A DNA stretch of 64,000 nucleotides from Victivallis lenta (lineage in GTDB: Bacteria > Verrucomicrobiota > Lentisphaeria > Victivallales > Victivallaceae): positions 310,001 through 374,000 of the forward strand of contig NZ_VUNS01000001.1 in NCBI RefSeq assembly GCF_009695545.1, in the 5' to 3' direction. This document shows positions 57,077-64,000 of this stretch, one piece after another. The stretch's first letter is position 1. Each line of letters opens with the position of its first letter. The notes under the pieces are model-generated. The model was not told where the DNA came from. It worked only from the letters and a program-made list of their open reading frames with translations, and searched no databases. Both the position numbers and the translations under genes were made by a program.

Positions 57077-57261
57077 TGCCGCCCCTCCGCTTTCATGCGG
57101 CGCCGGGCCCGGCTGCGGCGCCGGCAGCGCATCTGCGCCTCTTCCTTCCTCGGGTCGGAACCGCGGTTCCAGTTCACCGTTCCGTAAACCACGCCGAAAA
57201 GCGTGATTCCGACGCACCCCGCCAGAGCGGCGACAATCTGAAAATCCCCTAATCCGAACAT
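57073..57261 (-). CDS. Symporter small accessory protein
   Basis: A 62-aa protein: one transmembrane helix (about 8-30, QIVAALAGCVGITLFGVVYG) followed by TVNWNRGSD and a very basic tail. This matches the small subunit often encoded just before SSS-type symporters. ATGA overlap with the symporter start; it would stabilise or regulate the transporter. Confidence 0.75.
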   Translation of the reverse strand: MFGLGDFQIVAALAGCVGITLFGVVYGTVNWNRGSDPRKEEAQMRCRRRSRARRRMKAEGRQ

Positions 57262-57289
57262 ATCCGTTCCACCGAAGAATTTATATTAG

Positions 57290-57324
57290 AAAGAACAAGC
57301 GGACGAGTTTTCGCACTCGCCCGC
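57290..57324 (-). terminator. Rho-independent terminator of rpmB
   Basis: Stem (on plus strand) GCGGACGAGT (57299-57308)/ACTCGCCCGC (57315-57324); on the minus strand TTGTTCTTTC follows. The accessory-protein gene begins 38 nt beyond it. Confidence 0.75.
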
Positions 57325-57359
57325 TCTCATATCGACAATACGGCTCCGGGAGCCGGGAA

Positions 57360-57587
57360 TTACGCCTTGTCGAAGTTGCCGGTGCGGATGCAGCGCACGC
57401 ACATCTTGACGGTCTTGACCGTTCCGCCGGCATTGATTTTGACGTTCTGGAGGTTCGCTTCGAAGGTACGCTTCACGTTCTTGACCACGTGCATACCGAT
57501 GCCGCCGGCTTTCTTGGCCAGACCCTTGCGGGTAATGCAGCCGCCGTTGGCCTTGGTCTTCCCGCACATTTCGCAGACTTTGCTCAT
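57360..57587 (-). CDS. rpmB: Large ribosomal subunit protein bL28
   Basis: A 75-aa protein of the 50S subunit starting at ATG 57587 (GAGGAA upstream). The C+ form with zinc-binding Cys5, Cys8, Cys63 and Cys66 (CEMCGK...CVRC), and the basic core THRKGLAKKAG-like KGLAKKAGGIGMHVVKNVKR. It lies downstream of tRNA-Lys in the same direction, about 80 nt away, with no terminator visible between them, so they may be co-transcribed. Confidence 0.95.
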   Translation of the reverse strand: MSKVCEMCGKTKANGGCITRKGLAKKAGGIGMHVVKNVKRTFEANLQNVKINAGGTVKTVKMCVRCIRTGNFDKA

Positions 57588-57666
57588 TTTGTTCCTCATT
57601 TCCCCGGCGCATCCGAACAACGGCCGGCCGGCTTCTATCGTTAAACCAAACTTATTTCAATAAAAA

Positions 57667-57742
57667 TGGTGGGTTGACCGGGACTCGAACCCGGGACCAC
57701 CGCCTTAAAAGGGCGATGCTCTACCGACTGAGCTATCAACCC
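57667..57742 (-). tRNA. tRNA-Lys (anticodon TTT)
   Basis: 76 nt including an encoded CCA (57669-57667). Acceptor GGGTTGA/TCAACCC, D-arm with AGCTCAGTCGGTAGAGC, anticodon loop CTTTTAA, variable loop GTGGTC-like, T-arm CCGGG TTCGAGT CCCGG. All stems pair well, so it should be functional. Confidence 0.97.
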
Positions 57743-57773
57743 ACCGGAAAATAACCGATGGCAACAGCTTCTT

Positions 57774-57801
57774 AAGATACCGCGTCTTTCTGTTTTTTCA
57801 A
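57774..57801 (-). promoter_or_regulatory. Promoter of tRNA-Lys (and possibly rpmB)
   Basis: Minus strand: TTGAAA (57801-57796), 16 bp, TATCTT (57779-57774); start would be about 25 nt before the mature 5' end. Confidence 0.55.
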
Positions 57802-57872
57802 ATGTTTTTTCGGATTTTTTCCAAAAAATTTGCCCGTGCCGCACTCCGGCTGAACTTTTCCGCTGCTCCGGC

Positions 57873-57900
57873 TTGATTTCCGCCGGAACCGGTGTATAGT
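57873..57900 (+). promoter_or_regulatory. Promoter of small RNA copy 1
   Basis: TTGATT (57873-57878), 16 bp, TATAGT (57895-57900), about 8 bp before the closing stem of the RNA. Confidence 0.65.
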
Positions 57901-57906
57901 GAATAC

Positions 57907-58004
57907 CAGAAGGCAGGTCATACTCGGAATAGTATCAGCATCGGGCTCTCTTTTGAGCTTATTGTACACGGTAAACACGAGTGAATACAACCTGCCTTCT
58001 TTTT
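57907..58004 (+). ncRNA. Putative small RNA, copy 1
   Basis: About 98 nt. The closing stem AGAAGGCAGGT (57908-57918)/ACCTGCCTTCT (57990-58000) is followed by TTTT, giving a terminator-like end. Inside are ATACT/AGTAT, GGCTC/GAGCT, and a possible ACTCG/CGAGT pair. No coding frame is supported. It is nearly identical to copy 2 at 58086; they differ in the closing stem by an A-T to G-C swap that keeps pairing, good evidence for a folded RNA. Family not recognised; not tRNA or 6S-like in length. Confidence 0.65.
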
Positions 58005-58051
58005 CATCGTCTTTCCGGATCTCCCGCTTGCGCCGGCCATCCATTCCGCCC

Positions 58052-58079
58052 TTGATTTTCCCGGAAAACCGTATATAGT
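58052..58079 (+). promoter_or_regulatory. Promoter of small RNA copy 2
   Basis: TTGATT (58052-58057), 16 bp, TATAGT (58074-58079): same boxes and spacing as for copy 1, while most of the spacer differs. Confidence 0.65.
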
Positions 58080-58085
58080 GAATAC

Positions 58086-58182
58086 CAGAAGGCGGGTCAT
58101 ACTCGGAATAGTATCAGCATCGGGCTCTCTTTTGAGCTTATCGCACACTGCAAATCGAGTGAATACAACCCGCCTTCTTTTT
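58086..58182 (+). ncRNA. Putative small RNA, copy 2
   Basis: About 97 nt. The closing stem AGAAGGCGGGT (58087-58097)/ACCCGCCTTCT (58168-58178) plus T-run; it differs from copy 1 by a compensatory pair change, while the internal 3' part (TCGCACACTGCAAAT) varies more. The ACTCG/CGAGT helix is kept. Tandem with copy 1 and with its own promoter; the downstream gene (58264) is on the other strand, so this is not a leader. Confidence 0.65.
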
Positions 58183-58263
58183 ATTCCGGAGATTTCGAAA
58201 CGGCATTCCCGACGGCGGCGCTTCCGGCAACAGCCGCAGGGGAGCCCGCGCCGGAGCAGCCGT

Positions 58264-60021
58264 TCACTTCACGCCGGAGATCTCGCTCACGTACAGCACG
58301 GACTCCTGATCCGGCGTACGGCCGCTGTACAGCCTGCCGCGGAAAACGCCGGATTCTCCGGGCTGAATGCCGCTTTTGCCGATCCAGGCGGACGGAACGA
58401 CGGCAACCAGCCGAACCGGACTTCCGCCCTTCTCCGGGTCGAGACGGAACGCCAGCGTGTCGCTCATCACCACCTCGAACTCATCCGGCGCCGTCGCGGG
58501 AGAGCCGTACACGGCGGAGATTTCGACCTCCTTGCCGTCGAAGTTCCCGGCAAGCTGTTCGAACCCCACCCGCGAAACCCGGTCCGGCATGAACGGCGAA
58601 GTGACCACCAGCCCGATCCAGACCACGCCGCCGGCCAGCAGCGCCGAGAGCGCGCCGACCTTCAGCCAGGCGAAGAAGCCCATCTGATGCGGCGCTTTCT
58701 TCTCCAGCATGCCGAGCGCCACGATGTTCGCGGTGCTGCCGATCATCGTGATATTGCCGCCGATGCAGGCGCCGAAAAGCAGCGCCCACCAGAGCGGGAA
58801 CGCCTTGACCGAAACCGAAAGCTGCTCGATGACCGGGCAGAACGCCGCAACGAAAATCACATTGTCCACAAACGCCGAGCCGATCGCGCTGGTCGCGAGG
58901 ATGAACGGAATCAGCAGCATCGGGCTGCCGCCGCAGACGCTCGTGAAGTAATCGGCCATGACCCGGTCGACATGCGTATGTTCGAGCGTCCCGGCAATCG
59001 CAAAGAGCAGCATGAAAAAGAGCAGCGTCCACCAGTCCACTTCGCGTTCGACGTAATGCCGCGCGCGGTCCGGCCGCAAAATCATGACCAGCCCGGCGCA
59101 GACCAGCGGAGCCACCAGCAGCACGCTGTTCCGCCCGAGTCCGAGCAGCGTTTCGAGCTGATGGTGCGATGCGATCGCCAGAATCGTGAAAATCAGCAGC
59201 GCGAGTCCGCGCCTGTACGGAACGTCCACCACCGGAGCCAGAGAAAGGTTCCGGCTCAGCCGCTCCTGCAAATTGACGTCGAACTGCCGCAGCTCCTTCC
59301 GGTAGAAATAGAGCAGAAACAGCACCGTCACCCCCAGCGCGACGAGCATGAGCGGGAACGACCAGAGCATGAAGTCCCCGAAGGTCAGCCCGCCCTTCGT
59401 GCCGATATAAATTCCGACCGGATTGCCCATCATGGTCCCGGCCGAGCCGACGTTCGTGGCCAGCACCGCAATCAGGATATACGGCGTAGGATTCAGCTTC
59501 AGCCGGTCGCAGACCTGAAAAATCAGCGTGGAAATGAAGATGATCGACGTCACCTCGTCCACCGCGCACGCCAGCAGCGCCGAGGCGACCGCGGTCACCG
59601 CAATGAATTTCCTGCCGGAAATATTCGGCATCGAAACGATCAGCTGCACGACCCAGGTGAAAAAGCCGAGGTCGCGCAGCGCGCCGACCACGATCATCAT
59701 GCCGACCAGGAACAGGATGACCTCAAGCGCCGAGGACTGCACGAACTGGGCGATCGAAAGCGAATTCGTACAGATCAGCACCGCAAGCCCGAGAAAGGCG
59801 ATCGCCAGGCGGAAGCCCCAGAAGAAAAGCGTGCCCATGATGATCGCGAGAAACACGCCGACCGCCGTCGCCTGATGCGCCTCCAATACCGTCGCGCCGC
59901 CGGCGGCTCCCACGCCGATGCTCACCAGAAGAAGTATGGCGAAACGGCTCATCATCGTTTTCGGCGACAGGGCGGCGGAACTCTCTTCTCCATGCATGGG
60001 GACCATCCTTTCCGTATTCAT
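58264..60021 (-). CDS. ArsB/NhaD/SLC13-type ion transporter with C-terminal soluble domain
   Basis: A 585-aa protein with about 12 transmembrane segments. Typical features of the ion-transporter superfamily: SSALEVILFLVGMMIVV, ACAVDEVTSIIFISTLIFQV, LATNVGSAGTMMGNPVGIYI and GACIGGNITMIGSTANIVA, the paired Asn-Pro/Thr loop motifs of the two halves. A soluble tail of about 100 residues after 480 (GKEVEISAVYG...GVFRGRLYSG) resembles a small beta-barrel and is unusual. Start uncertain: ATG 60021, 60006 or 59997, the last with AAAGGAT best spaced. Substrate (Na+/H+, arsenite or dicarboxylate) unknown. Confidence 0.8.
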   Translation of the reverse strand: MNTERMVPMHGEESSAALSPKTMMSRFAILLLVSIGVGAAGGATVLEAHQATAVGVFLAIIMGTLFFWGFRLAIAFLGLAVLICTNSLSIAQFVQSSALEVILFLVGMMIVVGALRDLGFFTWVVQLIVSMPNISGRKFIAVTAVASALLACAVDEVTSIIFISTLIFQVCDRLKLNPTPYILIAVLATNVGSAGTMMGNPVGIYIGTKGGLTFGDFMLWSFPLMLVALGVTVLFLLYFYRKELRQFDVNLQERLSRNLSLAPVVDVPYRRGLALLIFTILAIASHHQLETLLGLGRNSVLLVAPLVCAGLVMILRPDRARHYVEREVDWWTLLFFMLLFAIAGTLEHTHVDRVMADYFTSVCGGSPMLLIPFILATSAIGSAFVDNVIFVAAFCPVIEQLSVSVKAFPLWWALLFGACIGGNITMIGSTANIVALGMLEKKAPHQMGFFAWLKVGALSALLAGGVVWIGLVVTSPFMPDRVSRVGFEQLAGNFDGKEVEISAVYGSPATAPDEFEVVMSDTLAFRLDPEKGGSPVRLVAVVPSAWIGKSGIQPGESGVFRGRLYSGRTPDQESVLYVSEISGVK

Positions 60022-60091
60022 TGGCGGGAAAACTCCGGTTCAACGGTAATATAACCGCAATTCGTCCAAACGCAAATCTCCGCGCCGCTTC

Positions 60092-60835
60092 TCACTCCGG
60101 GAGATAACCGTGCACTTCCAGCAGCGTGCCGACGAAGGCGAAGAGGTTCACGAAAGCGTGCATCAGCATCGAGGCGGCCAGATTGCGCCGCCAGAGATAG
60201 ACGAGCTGGAAGGCGACCCCCATCAGGAACAGGCTCGGCGCTCCGAGCAGAAACAGGTGCGCGGCGGAGAAAAGGGCGGCGCCTCCCGCAACCGCCGCCC
60301 AGGCGCCGAGCGGCCGGAGCAGCCCGAAGAGCAGCCGGCGGAAAAAGATCTCCTCGCAGACCGGAACCACGATGATGACGCAGACCCCCATCCCGACGAG
60401 CACCGGCAAAGAGGCGTCCGCCACGGCGACCAGCAGATCCTGCTTTTCCTGAAAATCGATGTCGAGCGATTCGAGCAGCATCTGCCAGAGAGCGGCGGCA
60501 ACGGAACTGACCGGCAGAAGCGCCGCAAGCCCGATCAGCGCAGCACGGAAATCCCGCCATTTCGGCGGGCGGAGTCCGAGCTTGCCGCAAAGCCGCCCGG
60601 GCGGCGGCCAGACGCCGGCGATCAGCAGCAGCGCCGGCAATTCCACACACTGTCCGGCCATGGTCAGCATCATGACGGCCGGCTGCCCGAGCTTCAGGAC
60701 GCCCCCGATCACGGCGCCGACGGTGGCGCCGAGCATCGCCGCTCCGAAGCTGCCGAACAGGGCGAACAGCAGCAGCGGCCAGGGAAGTTCCGACCGCCAG
60801 GGAATTCTCGTGAAACGGCGTCCGATACCGGTCAA
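60092..60835 (-). CDS. CPBP-family intramembrane glutamic protease
   Basis: A 247-aa membrane protein. Abi/CPBP motifs: CEEIFFRRLLFGLL (Glu-Glu-x3-Arg, about 155), FSAAHLFLLGAPSLFLMGVA (second His region) and ASMLMHAFVNLF (third). The family includes Rce1-like proteases and bacteriocin-immunity proteins; role here unknown. Start chosen as TTG 60835, because AGGAG sits 7 nt upstream inside the end of tsaE; no ATG offers a ribosome site. Confidence 0.82.
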   Translation of the reverse strand: MTGIGRRFTRIPWRSELPWPLLLFALFGSFGAAMLGATVGAVIGGVLKLGQPAVMMLTMAGQCVELPALLLIAGVWPPPGRLCGKLGLRPPKWRDFRAALIGLAALLPVSSVAAALWQMLLESLDIDFQEKQDLLVAVADASLPVLVGMGVCVIIVVPVCEEIFFRRLLFGLLRPLGAWAAVAGGAALFSAAHLFLLGAPSLFLMGVAFQLVYLWRRNLAASMLMHAFVNLFAFVGTLLEVHGYLPE

Positions 60836-60837
60836 AC

Positions 60838-61278
60838 TCAGCTCTCCTGTTTCAGGATGATTTCCCGCTCCGTATCCGAAAGATGGCGGATTTCGATCCG
60901 CAGCGCGGAGTCGGGCAGAATATCCGCGATCCGTTCCGGCCACTCCACGAGCGCCGTCGATTCGGGATCGTCGAGAAACTCGTCCACGCCGAACGCCAGC
61001 GCCGACGCGGAGTTTTCGATCCGGTAAAGGTCGAGGTGGTAGAGCATCCCCCGCCGCCCCGGCAGCGGATACTCCTGCACAATCGTGTAGGTCGGGCTCG
61101 ACACCGGCTCGGTGATGCCCAGCCCGCGCGCGAAGCCGCGCGAAAAGACCGTTTTGCCCGCTCCGAGATCGCCGTCGAGCGCCAGCACGCTGCCGGGCGG
61201 GAGCTCCCGCGCCAGCGCCGCGGCGAACGCTTCGGTCTCCTGTTCGGAGCGGCTGATGATTTTCCGTTCAATGTTCAT
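60838..61278 (-). CDS. tsaE: tRNA threonylcarbamoyladenosine biosynthesis ATPase
   Basis: TsaE (146 aa) is the ATPase partner of TsaB-TsaD in t6A synthesis at A37 of ANN-decoding tRNAs. Walker A GDLGAGKTVFSRG (about 36-48), SPTYTIVQEY and LYHLDLYRI follow family order, ending LVEWPERIADILP. Start ATG 61278 overlaps the thiL stop by 11 nt; the downstream CPBP gene is two bp away. Confidence 0.92.
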   Translation of the reverse strand: MNIERKIISRSEQETEAFAAALARELPPGSVLALDGDLGAGKTVFSRGFARGLGITEPVSSPTYTIVQEYPLPGRRGMLYHLDLYRIENSASALAFGVDEFLDDPESTALVEWPERIADILPDSALRIEIRHLSDTEREIILKQES

Positions 61279-62155
61279 AACCGCACTTTCCATTCCGTAA
61301 CAACGACCGGCCGGAACAGTCGCAGACATCGGGCTCGCCCGGCTCCGCGACCCCGATCCGGGTCAATTTTGTCAGCTTCCACACCTGCTTCAGCTCCTCC
61401 TCGCGGCCGGGCGGAACGGTGAACAGCAGCTCATAATCCTCCCCGTCGGACAAAGCCGACTCCCGCTCCGCACCGGCGCGGAGCGGAACCGCAGCCGGGT
61501 CGATGCACAGCCGCAGCCGGGACGCTTTCGCCAGACGCTCCGCATCGAGCAGCAGCCCGTCCGAAATATCCAGCATCGCCGACGCGAAGCCGTTCTCCGC
61601 CAGGAACCGCCCCTCCGCGAGACGCGGCTCGAAATCGAGATGGTGACCGCTGGCGAGCGAATTGCCGATCTCTCCGGTCACATACAGCAGGTCGCCCGGC
61701 TTCGCTCCGCTGCGCAGCGTGAACGCCGCGGCATCGGCCTCGCCGAGAATCGTCAGCGACGCGACCTCCCCCTCCGCCGGCAGCGACGCGAGGTCCCCGC
61801 CGATGACCGACACGCCGAAGCGCTTTCCGGCCTCCGCCGCGCCGCGGCAGAAGGCGAGCACCCACTCCGGGCTGCGGCCGCCCGCCGCCACGCAGAGCAG
61901 CGCCCACTTCGGCACGCCGCCCATCGCGGCGATGTCGGAGAGATTCCGGCACATGAGCTTCCGCCCGGCCGCCTCCGGTGAGGTCGTCTCCCGGTAATAG
62001 TGAACGCCGCCGACCAGCTGATCGGCGGCGGCGAGCAGAATGCGCCTGCCGCCGCACGCCACGGCCGCGCAGTCGTCCCCCGGACCGGCCACGACATCTT
62101 CGGCCTGCGGCAGGGACGGCAGGAGCTGTTTCAGGATGTTCAATTCGTCGAGCAT
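61268..62155 (-). CDS. thiL: Thiamine-phosphate kinase
   Basis: A 295-aa kinase making thiamine pyrophosphate from thiamine monophosphate. Family signatures: GPGDDCAAVACGG (about 27-39), Mg-binding LLAAADQLVGGVHY, NLSDIAAMGGVP, and LDISDGLLLDAERLA. ATG 62155 chosen because it sits 7 bp after a good -10, implying a leaderless mRNA; a TTG at 62164 lies at the -10 and cannot be used by that promoter. No riboswitch seen. Confidence 0.92.
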   Translation of the reverse strand: MLDELNILKQLLPSLPQAEDVVAGPGDDCAAVACGGRRILLAAADQLVGGVHYYRETTSPEAAGRKLMCRNLSDIAAMGGVPKWALLCVAAGGRSPEWVLAFCRGAAEAGKRFGVSVIGGDLASLPAEGEVASLTILGEADAAAFTLRSGAKPGDLLYVTGEIGNSLASGHHLDFEPRLAEGRFLAENGFASAMLDISDGLLLDAERLAKASRLRLCIDPAAVPLRAGAERESALSDGEDYELLFTVPPGREEELKQVWKLTKLTRIGVAEPGEPDVCDCSGRSLLRNGKCGYEH

Positions 62156-62162
62156 GGAATTC

Positions 62163-62191
62163 AATATACCCCTTCAAAAAAGAGAAGTCAA
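62163..62191 (-). promoter_or_regulatory. Promoter of thiL-tsaE-CPBP, giving a leaderless mRNA
   Basis: Minus strand: TTGACT (62191-62186), 17 bp, TATATT (62168-62163). Seven nt after the -10 is the A of the thiL ATG (62155). Confidence 0.65.
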
Positions 62192-62192
62192 C

Positions 62193-62221
62193 TTGAAAAG
62201 GGCTCCTTTCCCGGGTATATT
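62193..62221 (+). promoter_or_regulatory. Promoter of asnB
   Basis: TTGAAA (62193-62198), 17 bp, TATATT (62216-62221). Its -35 box starts 1 bp from the thiL -35, so the two polymerases may compete. Confidence 0.65.
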
Positions 62222-62269
62222 AATCAAACGGAGAAAATTTGCTTGATCCACCAGAAAGTCGGGGTTGCC

Positions 62270-64000
62270 ATGTGCGGAATTGCCGGAATCATCAATCACC
62301 ACGCCGATCCGGCAGCAGGTGAAATCATCGCCGCAATGAACGAGTGCCAGATCCACCGGGGCCCGGACGGAGCGGGAACTTATCTCGACAACGATGTGGC
62401 CCTCGGTCACCGCCGCCTTTCGATCATCGACCTCGAAAAAGGCGGCCAGCCGATCTCGAACGAGGACGGCAGCGTCATCGCCGTCTTCAACGGCGAAATC
62501 TACAACTACCGCAAGCTGCGCGAAGAGCTGCTCGGGCGCGGCCACAAATTCCGCTCGGAAAGCGACACAGAGGTGATCGTCCATCTCTACGAGGAGCTCG
62601 GCGGCGAATGCGTCCAGATGCTCGAAGGGATGTTCGCCTTCGCCGTATACAGCCGCAAGAGCCGCCGTGTGCTGCTCGGGCGCGACCGCATGGGGCAGAA
62701 GCCGCTGCTCTATTTCATGGCCGGCGGCACGCTGGTCTTCGCCAGCGAATTCCCGGCGCTCAAGTGCCACCCGGCCATGCCGTCCGAACTCGACGCAAAC
62801 GCGGTCAGCGACTATCTTTCGTTTCAATACGTGCCGGGGCCGGGCACCATTTACCGGAACGTCCACAAGCTTGCGCCGGGGCACCAGCTCGAATTCCGGC
62901 TCAACGACGGGACGACCTCGATCCGCAGCTACTGGAGGCTCGATTACTCGCTCAAGCTGACCGAGCCGTTCGACGAGGCCGCCCGCGAACTCCGGCGGCT
63001 CGTCGAAAAGTCGGTCGAGCGGCGGCTCGCGGCCGATGTGCCGGTCGGAACCTTCCTCTCCGGCGGCCTCGATTCGACCATCGTCACCGCCGTCGCCGCC
63101 GAAAAGACGCATCCCGGCAAACTCAACGCCTACACGATCGGTTTCAGCGACGCGACCTATGACGAACGTCCCTATGCGACCAGAGCCGCCGAAGCGATCA
63201 ACCGCCGGATCGGCGGCGGCCTCGTCCAGCGCGAAGCGGTCGTCGATGCGGAGGACTTCTCCCTCGTCGAAAAGATGGCGGCCCACTGCGGAGAGCCGTA
63301 CGCCGACGCCTCGATCCTGCCGACCGCGCTGCTGTCGAAATTCGCGGCGTCGGAAATCAAGGTCGCGCTTTCCGGCGACGGCGCCGACGAAATCTTCTGC
63401 GGCTACGAGCGTTACCTGGCGGTCCGTTACGCATCGCGGCTCGCGCTGCTGCCGGAGACGCTTTCCGCGCCGCTTTTCAAACTGCTGGCTTCGTTCGTGC
63501 CGGACGGCGGCGAACGGACCCGCTCCGGCCGCCTGCGCCGGTTCCTGCGGGCGGCGGCGGCTCCGGCCGACCGCCGGTATTACACGCTGCTGAACCGCTG
63601 CGACGCTTCGCTCAAGAGCTCCCTGTTCGGCGAACGGCTGCGCGACGCGGCGAAGCGGGATTCCGCCGAACTTTTCGAATCTCTGCAGTGGTCGCTGACC
63701 GGCGCGGACCGGATCGAGCGCCTGTCGGAACTCGATCTGCACACCTACCTGCCCGGCGACATCCTGCCGAAAGTGGATATCGCGTCGATGGCTTCGTCAC
63801 TTGAAGTGCGTTCCCCGTTCCTCGACCGCGAGGTGCTTGAATTCGCGGCGCGGCTGCCGCTGTCGTACAAACTGCACGGCTCCAGGCGCAAGCACATTCT
63901 CGCGGAAGCCTTCCGGGACCTGGTGCCGCATGAAATTTCCGCGCGCCCCAAAAAGGGGTTCGGTGTGCCGGTCGCCTCGTATCTGCGCAAAGAGTGGCAC
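62270..64000 (+). CDS. asnB: Asparagine synthase (glutamine-hydrolysing), 3' end off right edge
   Basis: Open frame from ATG 62270 to the window edge (577 codons). The start leaves Cys2 as the glutaminase nucleophile (MCGIAGI). N-terminal glutaminase to about 210 (HRGPDGAG, FNGEIYNY), then the synthetase domain with PP-loop LSGGLDSTIV (about 263-272), SGDGADEIFCGY and the SLEVRSPFLD and KKGFGVPVA regions. Converts Asp plus Gln to Asn; some paralogues act on surface polysaccharide or peptide amidation. Divergent from thiL. Confidence 0.93.
   Translation, partial: MCGIAGIINHHADPAAGEIIAAMNECQIHRGPDGAGTYLDNDVALGHRRLSIIDLEKGGQPISNEDGSVIAVFNGEIYNYRKLREELLGRGHKFRSESDTEVIVHLYEELGGECVQMLEGMFAFAVYSRKSRRVLLGRDRMGQKPLLYFMAGGTLVFASEFPALKCHPAMPSELDANAVSDYLSFQYVPGPGTIYRNVHKLAPGHQLEFRLNDGTTSIRSYWRLDYSLKLTEPFDEAARELRRLVEKSVERRLAADVPVGTFLSGGLDSTIVTAVAAEKTHPGKLNAYTIGFSDATYDERPYATRAAEAINRRIGGGLVQREAVVDAEDFSLVEKMAAHCGEPYADASILPTALLSKFAASEIKVALSGDGADEIFCGYERYLAVRYASRLALLPETLSAPLFKLLASFVPDGGERTRSGRLRRFLRAAAAPADRRYYTLLNRCDASLKSSLFGERLRDAAKRDSAELFESLQWSLTGADRIERLSELDLHTYLPGDILPKVDIASMASSLEVRSPFLDREVLEFAARLPLSYKLHGSRRKHILAEAFRDLVPHEISARPKKGFGVPVASYLRKEWH

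Noticed and set aside
57918-58148. Short minus-strand frames across the tandem small RNA units (KLKREPDADTIPSMT repeated)
   Set aside because: The repetition follows from the RNA duplication; the pairing-preserving change fits RNA, not protein.
62101-62269. TPP riboswitch upstream of thiL
   Set aside because: The mRNA appears leaderless, so there is no room for one.

Overview
The window looks like a Lentisphaerota (Victivallis-like) chromosome. This is inferred from content, not searched. The pointers are several one-off pseudopilins with an [24 protein letters not shown]-type N-terminus and an H-X9-DG motif, a TIGR04073-type exported protein, a high proportion of glycoside hydrolases and GntR/LacI/AraC regulators, and high GC. 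Promoters are bacterial sigma-70 types (TTGAxx, 16-17 bp, TATATT/TATAAT) and Shine-Dalgarno sequences are clear. Coding strand switches often.

Layout. (a) 1-4525: an AT-richer integrative element, with small cargo genes, an excisionase-like protein, a tyrosine integrase and an RloA/RloB (AAA ATPase + TOPRIM-like) pair. It ends at a 46-bp 3' fragment of tRNA-Thr(CGU), the likely attachment site; the tRNA's terminator follows on the chromosomal side. (b) 4.9-20.1 kb: a MATE exporter, then two carbohydrate cassettes with the order regulator, pseudopilin, glycosidase(s): GntR/pseudopilin/GH13 (interrupted)/mutarotase-like lipoprotein, and LacI/pseudopilin/clan GH-A/GH42-like, followed by an AraC regulator. 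(c) 20.1-27.2 kb: housekeeping genes purQ-argJ-queF (minus), TIGR04073 protein, ychF, dksA-like, lspA and nnr. (d) 27.3-32.8 kb: third cassette (GntR/pseudopilin/GH-A, minus). (e) 33.5-37.6 kb: O-antigen ligase-like protein, purU and a sialidase-fold protein. (f) 37.8-41.2 kb: fourth cassette (GntR/pseudopilin/GH5, minus). (g) 41.4-49.2 kb: a truncated GntR, a divergent LacI/ARH-fold pair with two candidate operators, an SMR-like protein, an interrupted GH36-like gene divergent from AraC, a 165-bp tandem repeat and an AraC relic. (h) 49.3-57.6 kb: a minus-strand run with a symporter and small subunit, ileS, apbE, a small membrane protein, an SGNH hydrolase and a sugar isomerase/epimerase; rpmB and tRNA-Lys lie upstream of it. 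(i) 57.9-58.2 kb: two tandem copies of an apparent small-RNA gene. (j) 58.3-64 kb: an ion transporter, thiL-tsaE-CPBP protease, and divergent asnB running off the right edge.

Most interesting: the four repeated regulator-pseudopilin-glycosidase cassettes; two tandem small-RNA genes whose closing stem shows a compensatory base-pair change; two otherwise intact glycosidase genes each broken by one in-frame stop where Trp is expected; a putative RloAB defence pair on a tRNA-borne element; and a leaderless thiL facing asnB from abutting promoters. Several relics (signal-peptide/Ig-like, AraC, GntR) suggest decay and turnover of the carbohydrate and regulator gene set.
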